In this document: piece after piece, positions 34,101-44,333 of the stretch
How positions within the stretch are numbered: position 1 is the first letter of the stretch
Layout: every line of letters starts with the position of its first letter
NCBI GenBank assembly: GCA_902825945.1
Contig: CADECY010000018.1
Coordinates: 33,654 to 97,653, forward strand
Direction: 5' to 3'
Length of the DNA stretch: 64,000 bases
DNA from: an uncultured Acidobacteriota bacterium
GTDB lineage: Bacteria > Acidobacteriota > Terriglobia > Bryobacterales > Bryobacteraceae
The notes under the pieces: generated by a model
What the model was told of the DNA's origin: nothing
Database searches by the model: none
Seen by the model: the letters and a program-made list of their open reading frames with translations, nothing else
Translations under genes and position numbers: made by a program

Positions 34101-35891
34101 CTACGGCGCTACAGGGCCAGCGGCGCGAAACGGCGGACTCACGTGGCAGTTCCGGCACACCTCGCTTTGACGGAACCGGTCGATCCGGTGGACCGCGTTG
34201 CCGTCGAACGGCTCCATCTCGGAGTGACACAGGACACACTCCTGCTTCCGGTTGATCACCACGCGATGCGACTGTTCAAAGTGCCAGTAGCCGGTGCGCG
34301 GTTTCGACACCAGTTCAGGAAGGTCATGGCAGGTGAGGCAGACTTTGCTCTCCACCGCCCTTGATGCTCGCGACGGCTTCTCACCAGTCGGCGTGGCCGG
34401 ATTCGGTTTGACGCTCGCGGCAACGGTGCGCGCCGCGACCCGCCCCATCAGAATCGCGGGACCGAGAAACGTTCCCTCGAGGCCCGCGCGGCCGTTGATG
34501 TAGCCGAAGCCTGTCGACTCGCCCGCCGCGAGAAGCCCGGCGACCGGCGTGCCATCGGACCTTAGCACGCGGCACGACCCATCCACGTGAATCCCGCCCA
34601 TGCTCTTGCGCGAAAGCGGAAACATCGGTGCCGCGTGGAACGGGCCCTTCACGATCTTGCCCGGCCGGGCATTGGCGTTGCGCGCTGAAGACGAAGGCGC
34701 GGGCATGCCCGGTTGGAATCGATGGAAGTCCGTGTCGTTGCCTTCATCGGCCATGCGGTTGTAGCGTGTCACGGTTTCCGCGAGCGCTTCCGGCGGAAGT
34801 CCGGTTTGCCGCGCCAACTCCTCGATCGTGTCCGCGCGCTTGATGAATCCCGGAAAGTCGAGAATCGCCGCCAGCCGGTCCGCAGTCATGCCGGCATGGA
34901 TGATGCGCCAGTTCTTGCGCGCCTCGGCGTCCATGATCATCCAGTAGCGCGCGGGCTTCTGTGCGAGTACCGCTGGAAGCGCCTGACGGTGGCTCCAGTT
35001 CTCGTTGACGAATCGCTTGCCCCGCGCGTTGACCCAAATCGCCTGGCCATTCGGAGCGGAGAATCCACGCTGGCCCGTGGGATCGGTGGGATCGGGCAGG
35101 CCACCGATGTAAATCCACTGATGGTCGAGCCGCTCCACCGATCCGCCCGCCATCTTCACCAGTTCGAAACCCGATCCCGTCGCCTCGCGGCTCGAACCCG
35201 CCAGCACCCGCTCGGGTGGAGCCAGATGCTTGGGCCACCACTTGGTGACGAGATCGAGGTTACTCTGGAATCCCCCGGTCGCGATCAGCACCGCGATGGC
35301 TTCGAACGTCTGCTTCTCGCCGGTGCGCGCGTTTGTGCCCGAGACACCGGTGACCTTGCCATCGCTGACGATCAGGGACGTGATGTCCGTGTTATAGACG
35401 AACGTCACGCCGCCTTGCTTGTGAATCGACTGATAAAGCGCCTTCACCAGCGAAAGACCCGTTCCAGTGGGGATGTGAAAGCGCGCCACCGAGTTGCCCG
35501 GCAACTGGCCCGCGAACGAAAACTCGACACCCATCGCGGTGAGCCAATCGTAAATCTGCGGGCGCGAATTGCGTGTGTAGTAGCGGACCCATTCCATGTC
35601 CGGATCCTCGCCCCAGTTGACGAAGTCGCGCTCGGCGAGTTCGGGCGAATCCTTGATTCCCAGCCTCTCCTGAACGGGCGTGCCGATGAGACAGAGTCCG
35701 CCGGTCGAGACCACGGCGTGTCCGCCCCAGATCGAGTTGCGATCGATGACCGTCACCTTCAGTCCGGCTTGCGCGCCCTCGAGCGCGGCGGAGAGTCCGG
35801 CGATCCCGGCACCTACGATGACGAGGTCCGATTGAGTTGCTGCTGGGGCCCACAGCGGCAGAAGCAACAGGGCAAGAATGCGGGGTAGCAT
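34101..35891 (-). CDS. Flavocytochrome: FAD-dependent oxidoreductase with three C-terminal haem sites
   Basis: 596 aa, exported (PRILALLLLPLWAPAAT signal). The FAD_binding_2/fumarate-reductase-like part begins with SDLVIVGAGIAGLSAALEGA (GxGxxG) and includes VLIATGGFQSN and the conserved YINGRAGLEGTFLGPAILMG end. It is followed by a tail with three CxxCH motifs: CLTCH (518-522), CVLCH (552-556) and CRNCH (579-583). In Shewanella-type flavocytochrome c the haems precede the flavin domain; here they follow it. It may pass electrons between periplasmic cytochromes and an organic substrate. The gene is just upstream of a TonB receptor gene on the same strand. Confidence 0.85.
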   Translation of the reverse strand: MLPRILALLLLPLWAPAATQSDLVIVGAGIAGLSAALEGAQAGLKVTVIDRNSIWGGHAVVSTGGLCLIGTPVQERLGIKDSPELAERDFVNWGEDPDMEWVRYYTRNSRPQIYDWLTAMGVEFSFAGQLPGNSVARFHIPTGTGLSLVKALYQSIHKQGGVTFVYNTDITSLIVSDGKVTGVSGTNARTGEKQTFEAIAVLIATGGFQSNLDLVTKWWPKHLAPPERVLAGSSREATGSGFELVKMAGGSVERLDHQWIYIGGLPDPTDPTGQRGFSAPNGQAIWVNARGKRFVNENWSHRQALPAVLAQKPARYWMIMDAEARKNWRIIHAGMTADRLAAILDFPGFIKRADTIEELARQTGLPPEALAETVTRYNRMADEGNDTDFHRFQPGMPAPSSSARNANARPGKIVKGPFHAAPMFPLSRKSMGGIHVDGSCRVLRSDGTPVAGLLAAGESTGFGYINGRAGLEGTFLGPAILMGRVAARTVAASVKPNPATPTGEKPSRASRAVESKVCLTCHDLPELVSKPRTGYWHFEQSHRVVINRKQECVLCHSEMEPFDGNAVHRIDRFRQSEVCRNCHVSPPFRAAGPVAP

Positions 35892-35961
35892 TTCGGACCC
35901 GATTATCGCAAATTACGGCCCTCGACGGTGGTGCACCGCGCCGGATGTGGCTGTGGCTGAC

Positions 35962-36333
35962 TCAGGAGCTTGGAAAATGCTGCGATGCGCGCCAGGGCGT
36001 CGCCGTATTCGGCGCCGTCCGCGTCCGGGGTGGACGCTTCTTCTTGGAAGCCTCGCGCCGTGCCGAGACCTCGGCGGCGTGGACACCCATGTCTTCATCG
36101 CTGAAAGTGTAGACCGAAGGCCCGCCCGGGACGTGGCGGCTTTCGAGAAGGCTCTGACAAAGTAGCGGCAGTTCCTGTAGCCGGATGCCGTGCTTGCGGC
36201 TCAATTCGAGGTCGGCGTTGACGGTGAACGCGGCGCGCGTCTTGTCGGCCTCGACTCCCTCGAAGCGGAATACGCGCGAACCCGCGCGCTCGGCGAAACC
36301 GTTGAGGATAAACTGTGTTTTGGGTCTTTCCAC
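35962..36333 (-). CDS. Unknown small protein (123 aa), RBS-supported
   Basis: GTG start at 36333 is preceded by AAAAGGAGATTC, a strong ribosome binding site. The N-terminal 85 residues (TQFILNGFAERAGSRVFRFE ... SRKHGIRLQELPLLCQSLLE) look like a folded mixed alpha/beta domain, followed by a basic tail with RREASKKKRPPRTRT. No family recognised. It is the last of three small genes on the minus strand, 26 bases after the GIY-YIG gene. Expression as a unit is inferred from spacing. Confidence 0.6.
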   Translation of the reverse strand: MERPKTQFILNGFAERAGSRVFRFEGVEADKTRAAFTVNADLELSRKHGIRLQELPLLCQSLLESRHVPGGPSVYTFSDEDMGVHAAEVSARREASKKKRPPRTRTAPNTATPWRASQHFPSS

Positions 36334-36359
36334 GAATCTCCTTTTCGTGTCCGCCGTGG

Positions 36360-36662
36360 TTACTTACCCGGCGACCAATGCCGGTTACAGACCGGCTCAT
36401 ACTCGAGCACGAGCCGGTTCTGCCTTTCCCATCGTGTGGCGCGCGCGCAAATCTCGTAGACGAAACCCGTGGGCCCGCGCCTTCCGCAATTGGTGTCCCG
36501 CTCCCCCAAGTGCCGCAGCAGGGACTCCTGCAAGTTAGCGGCCTCGCCGATGTAGACCCACTCCCGGCTGTTCGAGAGTCCGTAGACCCCTGCGTGGGCG
36601 GGTGCGAACTCGCGAATTCCCGATGCGGTCAACGGCCGGGCGAGCGCCTGTTCAAAGGGCAC
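36360..36662 (-). CDS. Small GIY-YIG domain protein (100 aa)
   Basis: The GIY-YIG nuclease core is visible as GVYGLSNSREWVYIGEAANL followed by a helix (LQESLLRHLGE) and a C-terminal ERQNRLVLEYEPVCN that supplies a late Glu (the LE/EY region). GIY-YIG domains cut DNA with one divalent metal; stand-alone forms of this size are often of unknown role. The conserved helix arginine is displaced (LLRHL), so activity is uncertain. The start overlaps the preceding 60-aa gene by 11 bases. Confidence 0.7.
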   Translation of the reverse strand: MPFEQALARPLTASGIREFAPAHAGVYGLSNSREWVYIGEAANLQESLLRHLGERDTNCGRRGPTGFVYEICARATRWERQNRLVLEYEPVCNRHWSPGK

Positions 36663-36834
36663 GGCGGACTTCCACCGGCACCATTGCCACCCGGGCCCGA
36701 GAAAGCGTGCGGCTCATGCGCCCGTAGGCCTGCATCAAGCCGGTGCCACACATCCAGAGCGTGATGGAACCCAGTGCGCCGGGCAAAGCCCACAGGCCCG
36801 TATTGAAGAGTTCGTCGAGACTTCGATCGAACAT
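36652..36834 (-). CDS. Unknown 60-aa protein, RBS-supported
   Basis: ATG 36834 follows CCAGGAGGATACC, one of the best ribosome binding sites in the window. The peptide MFDRSLDELFNTGLWALPGA continues with a hydrophobic LGSITLWMCGTGLM stretch that could be one membrane helix, and a basic end (RMSRTLSRARVAMVPVEVRR). It overlaps the GIY-YIG start, so the two are coupled. No family recognised. Confidence 0.55.
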   Translation of the reverse strand: MFDRSLDELFNTGLWALPGALGSITLWMCGTGLMQAYGRMSRTLSRARVAMVPVEVRRAL

Positions 36835-37067
36835 GGTATCCTCCTGGCCGCCAGTTTGGCTAAGGGGGAAGCAAGCAAGACCGCCTGCCTTAGTTCAGGA
36901 GGATCTGTGAATGGACGGAATTGTCCGCGCACCTCAGTATCCGCCGGACCGAGGGCCCCTGTCAAGGCGCAGAAGTGTCTCATGTGGGGCGCGTTTCTCG
37001 CGCAAGATGAGCCTGAACGAAAACAGAAGCGGCATGCTGTGGATTGCAGATCAGCGCGGATCAGCCG

Positions 37068-37256
37068 GACAAATTGAGCCTGGAGCAGATCCGGGCGTTG
37101 TTGCAAGCGACCGGGAGGTCCAGTTTCAAGCCCGGGATCGGTCGGAGCGCTACGTCTGGATCGAGCGCGTGCTGGGCTGGTGCGGCTCTACTTGGCCGGA
37201 TGACGGGGCTGAGCCGGGCCCAGGTGGCCCAGGCCGTGGGCCTGTATGTGAGGAGG
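37068..37256 (+). pseudogene. Integrase-type transposase N-terminus, frameshifted relic
   Basis: Pieces of the N-terminal region of an integrase-core transposase common in acidobacteria are present in shifting frames: KLSLEQIRALLQAT, then REVQFQARDRSERYVWIERV in the next frame, then LAGMTGLSRAQVAQAVGLYV. The pattern LSLEQIxxFLxASxEVxF...YxWIExxL...MTGLSRAQVTRL is typical. Two frameshifts within 190 bases and no DDE core downstream make this a dead fragment. The flanks (36835-37067 and 37257-37466) hold no recognised gene. Confidence 0.65.
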
Positions 37257-37466
37257 CCGTCCAGCCGGCGATCTGTTGTTCGAAGCAAACTTTCAAGCTA
37301 ACGCGTTTCGGCAAGCCCGTGTTCTTGTCTCGGATTGTCGGTTTTGCGAGCCGGGCCCGGGATTGACGAGCGAGAGGCTCTCTCCGACAATAGGACATTC
37401 CGAGACTGCAGATTAACTGCGGGTGCGGAGTGGCATGGGGAATCGATCGACTTGCCAGAGTATCGT

Positions 37467-40400
37467 CTACCGCCCCGCGTGGATCTCCTGCAAGCTCCAA
37501 ACCCGCAGCGGATCCCGTTGCCGGGAAGCAATCGCCTCCACCGCCGCCCGAGCCGCGCTCAGCGTCGTGATACAAGGCACCCGGTAGGTCACCGCCGACC
37601 GGCGGATCGCCTTCTCATCCGAGAACGATCCCGCGCCCGCCGCCGTGTAGACCACCAACTGCACCGTACCCGCCTTGATCAAATCGACCGCATTCGGCCG
37701 CCCTTCGTTCACTTTGAACACGGTTTTGCACTTCAATCCGGCCGAGGTCAAAGCCGCGGCCGTCCCGCGCGTCGCCGATAACTGGAATCCGAATTCCGCG
37801 AAGCGCTTGCCCAACTCGATTACTTCGTTCTTGTGCCGGTCGTTCACCGACAGGAACACCGTACCTTTGCTTGGCAGCGGAGTCCCCGCGCTCAACTGAG
37901 CCTTCGCGAACGCTTCGCCGAAGTTGGCGCCCACGCCCATCACTTCTCCGGTCGACCGCATCTCCGGTCCGAGCGCCGGATCCACTCCCGGGAACTTGTT
38001 GAACGGGAACACAGGCGACTTGACGAAGAACTGCGGCACCGGCAGCACTCCCGAAGTCTGCCCGCGCGTCAAGTGCGCCAGCTCCTTCAGCTTCTTGCCG
38101 AGCATCAATCCCACCGCGACCTTCGGCAGCGGCACGCCCGTCGCCTTGCTCACATAGGGAACCGTCCGCGAGGCGCGCGGATTCACTTCGAGCACGAAAA
38201 CCTGACCGTCCTTGATCGCGTACTGGACATTCATCAGTCCGATTACGTTCAGCGCGCGCGCTAGCTTCTCGGTGTACTCGCGGATGACCGCCTTTTCCTG
38301 CTCGCCGATCGAGAACGGAGGCAGCACGCACGAGCTATCGCCCGAATGCACTCCTGCTTCCTCGATGTGCTCCATGATGCCCGAGATCAGCACGTCTTCG
38401 CCGTCGCACAGGCAATCGACGTCGACCTCGATCGCGTCCTCGAGGAAGCGATCGATCAGCACCGGACGCTCTTGCGAGAAGACCACGGCTTCGCGCATGT
38501 AGCGCCGCACGGTGTCCTCGTCGTAGGCGATCACCATCGCGCGGCCGCCGAGCACGTAACTCGGACGAACCAGCACGGGGAAGCCGAGTTCGCGGGCCGC
38601 GTTGACCGCTTCATCGAGCGACGTCGCGGTGCGATTTGGTGGGGACGGAATCTTCAAGCGGTCGAGCAGCGCGCCGAACAGCTTGCGATCCTCGGCGAGA
38701 TCGATGTTCTTCGGATCGGTGCCGATGATGGGAACGCCGGCCTTCTGCAACGGCAGCGCGAGCGTCAGCGGAGTCTGTCCGCCGAACTGAACGATCACGC
38801 CCGAGGGCTTCTCCCGATCGCAGATGTTCAGCACTTCCTCGAGCGTCAGTGGCTCGAAGTAGAGGCGGTCGCTCGTATCGTAGTCGGTCGACACGGTCTC
38901 GGGATTGCAGTTGACCATGATCGATTCGACGCCAAAGCCTTGCAACGCGAACGATGCGTGGCAGCAGCAGTAGTCGAACTCGATTCCCTGTCCGATTCGA
39001 TTGGGCCCACTCCCGAGGATGATCACCTTCTGGCGGTCCACCGGATCGGCTTCGCATTCGAACTCGTAGCTCGAATAGAGGTACGGCGTGAAGCTCTCGA
39101 ACTCGGCGGCGCACGTATCCACGCGATTGAACACCGCGGTCACGCCCATTTCCTTGCGCTTGGCGCGCACCTCGAGCTGATCGACGCCCCACCCGCGTGC
39201 CATCCGCGAATCGGAAATACCGGCGCGCTTGGCCTCGCTCATCTTCTCGGGCGTCATCGTCGCGAGCGTGTGATTCGCCGCCAGATCCTGCTCATGCAGG
39301 ACCAGATCGCGGACCTGCCGCAGGAACCACGGATCAATGCTCGTCAGCTCGTGGACCTGCTCGATCGTGTAGCCTTTCTCGAACGCGAAGCGGACATAGT
39401 TGAGGCGGTCCGGATTCGGCGTGATCAGCCGGTTGGCGATCAGGTTCTCGTCATAGACTTCGGCGGTTGCGCTCTTACCCGTCTCGAGACTGCGGATGCC
39501 CTTCGACAGCGCCTGTTGGAAGGTGCGCCCGATCGACATCACTTCGCCCACCGACTTCATCTGCGTTCCGAGCACGGGCTCAGCGCCGGGGAACTTCTCG
39601 AACTGCCACCGTGGGATCTTCACCACCACGTAGTCGAGCGTCGGCTCGAAGCAGGCGGGCGTCTTCCGCGTGATGTCGTTGTTGATCTCGTCCAATCGAT
39701 AACCGACGGCGAGCTTGGCGGCGATCTTCGCGATCGGGAAGCCAGTCGCTTTCGAAGCGAGCGCCGAACTGCGCGACACGCGCGGATTCATCTCGATGAT
39801 GATCATCCGGCCGTCTTTCGGATTGATGGCGAACTGCACGTTCGATCCGCCGGTATCGACACCGATCTCGCGCAGGCAGGCGAGCGCGGCGTCGCGCATC
39901 ATCTGGTATTCGCGGTCGGTCAGTGTCTGCGCGGGCGCGACGGTGATCGAATCGCCCGTGTGAACGCCCATCGGATCGAAGTTCTCGATCGAACAGATGA
40001 TGATGCAGTTGTCGGCGAGATCGCGCATCACCTCGAGTTCGTACTCTTTCCAGCCGAGCACGCTCTCTTCGGCGAGCACTTCGTGCACGGGCGAAAGGTC
40101 GAGTCCGCGGTCGAGAATTTCTTCCAGATCCTCGAGATTGTAGGCGATGCCGCCGCCGGACCCGCCGAGGGTGAAACTCGGACGCAACACCACCGGATAG
40201 CCGACTTTATTGGCGAACGCGATGCCGGCGGCCACGCTGTTGACGAGTTGCGACTTGGGCATATCGAGCCCGATCTTGCGCATCGCATCCTTGAACAGCA
40301 GCCGGTCTTCGGCCTTCTTGATCGAATCGACCTTCGCGCCGAGCAGCTCTACGCCGTACTTCTCGAGGATGCCCGCTTCGGCGAGAGCGATCGACAGATT

Positions 40401-40688
40401 GAGGCCCGTTTGGCCGCCCACGGTCGAAAGCAACGCGTCAGGCCGCTCGCGCTTGATCATCTCCTCGGCGTACTCGAGTGTGATCGGCTCGACATAGGTC
40501 CCGTTGGCGAGTTCCGGATCGGTCATGATCGTCGCCGGATTCGAGTTGAGCAGCACCACTTCGTAGCCGTCGGCGCGGAGGGCTTTGCAAGCCTGCGTTC
40601 CCGAGTAGTCGAATTCGCAGGCCTGACCGATGATGATCGGCCCGGACCCGACAATCATGATCTTCTTGAGGTCGGTTCTTTTCGGCAT
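37467..40688 (-). CDS. carB: Carbamoyl-phosphate synthase large subunit
   Basis: 1073 aa, full length. Makes carbamoyl phosphate from bicarbonate, ammonia (from CarA) and two ATP for arginine and pyrimidine synthesis. Begins [20 protein letters not shown]; the two ATP-grasp halves are clear ([16 protein letters not shown] in the first, [20 protein letters not shown] in the second), with [20 protein letters not shown] and [20 protein letters not shown] as paired active-site blocks. The C-terminal 130 residues form the MGS-like allosteric domain ([32 protein letters not shown]). Starts 9 bases after the carA stop, so the two are cotranscribed and probably translationally coupled. Confidence 0.98.
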   Translation of the reverse strand: MPKRTDLKKIMIVGSGPIIIGQACEFDYSGTQACKALRADGYEVVLLNSNPATIMTDPELANGTYVEPITLEYAEEMIKRERPDALLSTVGGQTGLNLSIALAEAGILEKYGVELLGAKVDSIKKAEDRLLFKDAMRKIGLDMPKSQLVNSVAAGIAFANKVGYPVVLRPSFTLGGSGGGIAYNLEDLEEILDRGLDLSPVHEVLAEESVLGWKEYELEVMRDLADNCIIICSIENFDPMGVHTGDSITVAPAQTLTDREYQMMRDAALACLREIGVDTGGSNVQFAINPKDGRMIIIEMNPRVSRSSALASKATGFPIAKIAAKLAVGYRLDEINNDITRKTPACFEPTLDYVVVKIPRWQFEKFPGAEPVLGTQMKSVGEVMSIGRTFQQALSKGIRSLETGKSATAEVYDENLIANRLITPNPDRLNYVRFAFEKGYTIEQVHELTSIDPWFLRQVRDLVLHEQDLAANHTLATMTPEKMSEAKRAGISDSRMARGWGVDQLEVRAKRKEMGVTAVFNRVDTCAAEFESFTPYLYSSYEFECEADPVDRQKVIILGSGPNRIGQGIEFDYCCCHASFALQGFGVESIMVNCNPETVSTDYDTSDRLYFEPLTLEEVLNICDREKPSGVIVQFGGQTPLTLALPLQKAGVPIIGTDPKNIDLAEDRKLFGALLDRLKIPSPPNRTATSLDEAVNAARELGFPVLVRPSYVLGGRAMVIAYDEDTVRRYMREAVVFSQERPVLIDRFLEDAIEVDVDCLCDGEDVLISGIMEHIEEAGVHSGDSSCVLPPFSIGEQEKAVIREYTEKLARALNVIGLMNVQYAIKDGQVFVLEVNPRASRTVPYVSKATGVPLPKVAVGLMLGKKLKELAHLTRGQTSGVLPVPQFFVKSPVFPFNKFPGVDPALGPEMRSTGEVMGVGANFGEAFAKAQLSAGTPLPSKGTVFLSVNDRHKNEVIELGKRFAEFGFQLSATRGTAAALTSAGLKCKTVFKVNEGRPNAVDLIKAGTVQLVVYTAAGAGSFSDEKAIRRSAVTYRVPCITTLSAARAAVEAIASRQRDPLRVWSLQEIHAGR

Positions 40689-40697
40689 CCGGGGTCC

Positions 40698-41828
40698 TTA
40701 CTTCTTGTGAGCGTCCATCAAAGCGGCGAAGTCGTCGAACAGATATCGCGAGTCGTGCGGACCGGGCGCGGCTTCCGGGTGATACTGCACGCAGAACACC
40801 GGATGATTGCGATGACGGAATCCTTCGAGCGTCTGATCGTTGAGGTTGATGTGGGTGAGTTCGATCTGGCTCGCGTCGAGCGAGTCGGGATCCACCGCGA
40901 ATCCATGATTCTGCGAGGTGATCTCCACCTTGTTCGTCAGTTTGTTGAGCACCGGGTGATTGGCGCCCCGATGGCCGAACTTCAACTTGTAGGTCTTGCC
41001 GCCGAGCGCGAGCCCGAGCACCTGATGTCCGAGACAGATACCGAACAGCGGAGCCTTGCCGACGATCTTGCGGACTTGCGATGCCTGAAACTCGAGCGGT
41101 TCCGGATCACCGGGCCCGTTGGACAGGAACACGCCATCGGGCTTCAGCGCGAGCACATCCTCCGCCGAAGTTCCGGCCGGAACCACCGTCACGCGCGAGC
41201 CGATCTGCACCAGCCGGCGCAGAATGTTGTGCTTGATGCCGAAGTCGTAGGCGACGACATGGAAGCGCAGCGCTTCGGCCGCCGCTTCGAGATCGGAAGG
41301 TGAACATTTGCTCGTGCCTTGGGTCCACTCGTAGCGCTTGTCGGTGGTCACGCGGGTGGCGAGATCGAGCCCGGCCATCGACGGCGCATGCCGCGCCATA
41401 TCGACCAATTGCGCAGGATCTCCACCGGAACCCGAGAGCACGCCGCGCATCACGCCGCGATCGCGCAGGCGCCGCACCAATTGCCGCGTATCCATGCCGG
41501 AGCCGATCGGTACGCCCGCCTTGGCGAGAAAGCGATTGGCATCCTCATCGGAGCGCCAGTTGCTCGTGACCGGCGAGAAATCGCGGACGACGAGACCTTC
41601 GATGAACGGTTGACGCGACTCGTTGTCCTCTTCGTTCGAACCGTAGTTGCCAATCTGAGGATTCGTCAGGACGACGATCTGGCCGGTGTAGGAGGGATCG
41701 GTGAAGATTTCCTGGTATCCGGTGATGGAGGTATTGAATACCACCTCCCCACTGCGAATTCCAGACGCACCAAAACTCCGGCCCTCGAAGACTGTTCCGT
41801 CCTCCAGGGCGAGGATCGCTTTCTGCAA
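40698..41828 (-). CDS. carA: Carbamoyl-phosphate synthase small subunit (glutaminase)
   Basis: 376 aa. N-terminal small-subunit domain ([40 protein letters not shown]) and C-terminal class I glutamine amidotransferase with the triad C265 (GICLGHQ), H350 and E352 ([12 protein letters not shown]). Supplies ammonia to CarB. Start is the TTG at 41828: MQKAIL fits the family start and CCAAGGAGCACG lies upstream as ribosome binding site; no ATG exists at this position. Upstream are 198 bases with no recognised attenuator. Confidence 0.97.
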   Translation of the reverse strand: MQKAILALEDGTVFEGRSFGASGIRSGEVVFNTSITGYQEIFTDPSYTGQIVVLTNPQIGNYGSNEEDNESRQPFIEGLVVRDFSPVTSNWRSDEDANRFLAKAGVPIGSGMDTRQLVRRLRDRGVMRGVLSGSGGDPAQLVDMARHAPSMAGLDLATRVTTDKRYEWTQGTSKCSPSDLEAAAEALRFHVVAYDFGIKHNILRRLVQIGSRVTVVPAGTSAEDVLALKPDGVFLSNGPGDPEPLEFQASQVRKIVGKAPLFGICLGHQVLGLALGGKTYKLKFGHRGANHPVLNKLTNKVEITSQNHGFAVDPDSLDASQIELTHINLNDQTLEGFRHRNHPVFCVQYHPEAAPGPHDSRYLFDDFAALMDAHKK

Positions 41829-42026
41829 TGAATCGTGCTCCTTGGGTGAATGGGGCGGGAGGTGTAATTTCTATTGGACCACGCGCGGGGGCGGAGCTTC
41901 AACCAGGTGGATGTTCGGTGGCTCCCGCCGCGCGAACCCGCGTAGCATCTCGCATGGGCTCCGCGGCAAGCGGCCTCCCTGCTGACCCGAGCCAAACACA
42001 ACCCACGTGTTCGACCGGCCTGACTC

Positions 42027-44333
42027 CTATCGTGCTCCGAAATTCTCGAAAGCCGCCCAGTAATAGGGATGCGACATCCCCGCACCCGCGCTGACCGCTT
42101 GCATCGCTTTGCGCAGGCTTGCCGATGCGGGTTCACCGTTTGCGACACCGCTCAGGAACACGCCCATCAAAGCGGCGCTGGCGCGCGCATCGACATCCCA
42201 ACGGCTGGCGACGACACTCCGGACGCCTGCTTGAAGCAGTCCCGTGACGAGGCTATCGACACTGGCGCTGCCGGCAGACCCGCCCGAGGAACAGGCTGCC
42301 AGCACCGCCAGCCGGCACGATTTCCAGGCAGCCGCCCTGATCCGCGCCGCCTCGAAAATCTCCGGTTGCCCGGCACTCGGACCCGGCGCAAGCAACAGCG
42401 ACGCCTTGCCTCCCAGCCGCGCGCCGTGACCCCAGAAGAGGAACAGCGACGAGCCCGCCGCGTTGTTCTCGATGTTTGCCAGATGCGCGTCGCGGCCCGC
42501 GAACACCGCGGTTCGCCACCGCCGCTCCACCGTGCCGAGGTCCACATCCACGCTGAGGGGCCGATAGAGTTTGGCCAGCGAAGGCCGCAGCGCCGGACTG
42601 GTGACGGCGACGGCCCGGTCTCCTTCGGTCGCGCCCGGCAGCGCGGAACGCCGCAGATACTGACCGAGCGATTCCACGCGCACCACGTCCTTCGCGAGCC
42701 CGAGTGGGTTTCCGTCAGGCGGCTCGAGCACCGAAAACGGAATTTGCGAGAGCGTTCCGTCCGCCGCGATCGCGAGATGCTGGGCTCGCGCGATGCGCTC
42801 ACCGAACGGCGCGAGCAGCGAGGCGTACAGCAGCCGTGCATTCTTTCGCAGAGCGGCGATGTCGGAGCCAGGCGAGGCGCATTGTCGCGCCAGTTCTCCG
42901 GCTGCCGCTTCCAACTCGGCCGAGCGCGGAAGCTGGCGGTTATCGATGCCCGAGCGGTCCGCGATCCAGACATGGATCGTCTGATCGGTCTCGACGAATC
43001 CCAGAAACACTCCCGAATCGAGCCGCGCTGCCGCCCGCGCGAGATCGACATCGAAGCCCGATTGATGCGAATCCCAACCCGCGAATGCCTGTGCCGCCGG
43101 CTCGCCGCGGCGAGCCGCGAGACCGGCTAGGCGCCGCTCGATCCGGGCCAGCTTTCCTTCGACCGGCGGACCTTGCCCAACGCGCTTTCGCTCGATGACG
43201 CGGGCCTCGAGGAAAGCGTCGCGCGCGCCTGCTTCGTTGCCCTCGTGCAGCGCGAGCCTGCCCCGAACCTCGAGATCGAGAACCTCCGTCAACGGAATCG
43301 GCTCGCCGGGAGCTAGCGCGCGCGCCTGCTCGAGATATTGCCGCGCGGATTCGAACTCTCCTGAGTCCACCAGCGCATCGGCGAGGTCGAGCAGCCCCTG
43401 ACGTCTCGGACCCACCGCCGCATCCGCCAAGCGGGGCGCCAGCCGGCTCGCTCGGTCGAGCGCCTCGCGCACCTGATCGCGATCGGCGACGCGCAACGCC
43501 CTCGAAGCCACCCCGAGGTGAGCCGAGAACTCCTGGAGGCGGTTCGGGGTGCGCGAGATCTCGTCCGCCGCCGAGCGGTGCAGCACGAGGGCCGCGTGAT
43601 GGAGCCCCATCGCTTCCGCCGCGACAGCCTGATTCATGAGAATCTGATGCGCGCGATTCGGGCGGCTGGCCGATTGCCAGAAGAGCTGGAAGTCGCGATA
43701 TCCGTCGGTCCACGGGGCGCGGAGATCGCCCAGCTTGAACCGTTGTTCGGAAAGAATCGCGTTGGCCCGCAGTTCGAGTTCGGCATAGCTATGGTCGCTC
43801 GCGAGCGCTCCGGCCTGTTCGAGCAATTCGATCGCGCGGCCCGACGCGCCTCCATGGACGGCGCAAATCGCCGCTTCAATGCTGGCCTGCGAGCGAATCC
43901 ACGGATAGCGTCCACTTCGCGCGATCACCTGCCCAGCCGCCTCGGAACACTGTCCCGGCTTCGATTGAAACCGTAGCGAGTAGGCCTCCTCGGTTCGCGA
44001 CCGGAGCCAAGCCGCGACGTTGGCATCCGCGAGAAATGCCGCGGCGGACTCCGCGGCGGGTCCGTGCGCCTTGGTGTACTCGCCAGCCGCATTCGCCTGA
44101 ATCGCCAGGCCGAGCCGCCGGAATGCTTCCGGGTTACCGGTCCGGAGCAGTTCCTCGAGAAACGGATCGCGATGCGTCGAAATCAGTGCTCGAGCCAGGG
44201 CATCGAGGTTCGGCTTCGACGCTGGATACTGTTGGAGCCACTCGGCCAGCGCGGTATGAAGAAACGCCTCCGGTTCGGCGGCCACATCGCCGGTCAGGCG
44301 ATCGGCTCGCTTCAGGGCCTCTTCACGGTACTT
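42027..44333 (-). CDS. TPR-like plus CHAT protease domain, probably reached by a -1 shift
   Basis: Reading frame continuing the zinc-finger/TPR gene after the A9 run at 44332-44340: KKKYREEALKRADRLTGDVA follows naturally from DPSGAWADEARQRKESAGQ in the other frame. The frame is open further upstream (to a GTG at 44417), but that part overlaps the coding TPR frame, and no credible start with a Shine-Dalgarno lies downstream. It contains helical repeats, then a CHAT domain with His in FWGHGAR and Cys in VLAACSSGG (982 and 1027 of the 1114-residue fusion), and ends SHPYYWAAFENFGAR. Both catalytic residues are present. If not fused, it is either a separate protein with a weak start or a casualty of a homopolymer error. 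Confidence 0.75.
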   Translation of the reverse strand, partial: KYREEALKRADRLTGDVAAEPEAFLHTALAEWLQQYPASKPNLDALARALISTHRDPFLEELLRTGNPEAFRRLGLAIQANAAGEYTKAHGPAAESAAAFLADANVAAWLRSRTEEAYSLRFQSKPGQCSEAAGQVIARSGRYPWIRSQASIEAAICAVHGGASGRAIELLEQAGALASDHSYAELELRANAILSEQRFKLGDLRAPWTDGYRDFQLFWQSASRPNRAHQILMNQAVAAEAMGLHHAALVLHRSAADEISRTPNRLQEFSAHLGVASRALRVADRDQVREALDRASRLAPRLADAAVGPRRQGLLDLADALVDSGEFESARQYLEQARALAPGEPIPLTEVLDLEVRGRLALHEGNEAGARDAFLEARVIERKRVGQGPPVEGKLARIERRLAGLAARRGEPAAQAFAGWDSHQSGFDVDLARAAARLDSGVFLGFVETDQTIHVWIADRSGIDNRQLPRSAELEAAAGELARQCASPGSDIAALRKNARLLYASLLAPFGERIARAQHLAIAADGTLSQIPFSVLEPPDGNPLGLAKDVVRVESLGQYLRRSALPGATEGDRAVAVTSPALRPSLAKLYRPLSVDVDLGTVERRWRTAVFAGRDAHLANIENNAAGSSLFLFWGHGARLGGKASLLLAPGPSAGQPEIFEAARIRAAAWKSCRLAVLAACSSGGSAGSASVDSLVTGLLQAGVRSVVASRWDVDARASAALMGVFLSGVANGEPASASLRKAMQAVSAGAGMSHPYYWAAFENFGAR

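Noticed and set aside
36735..37106. 123-codon minus-strand frame with many Cys
   Set aside because: Overlaps the RBS-supported 60-aa gene and the integrase relic, with no Shine-Dalgarno or motif.
38346..41303. Open frame of 985 codons on the plus strand opposite carB/carA
   Set aside because: Runs antisense to two certain genes, has His/Arg/Glu-rich composition typical of the mirror frame of GC-rich coding DNA, and shows no domain.
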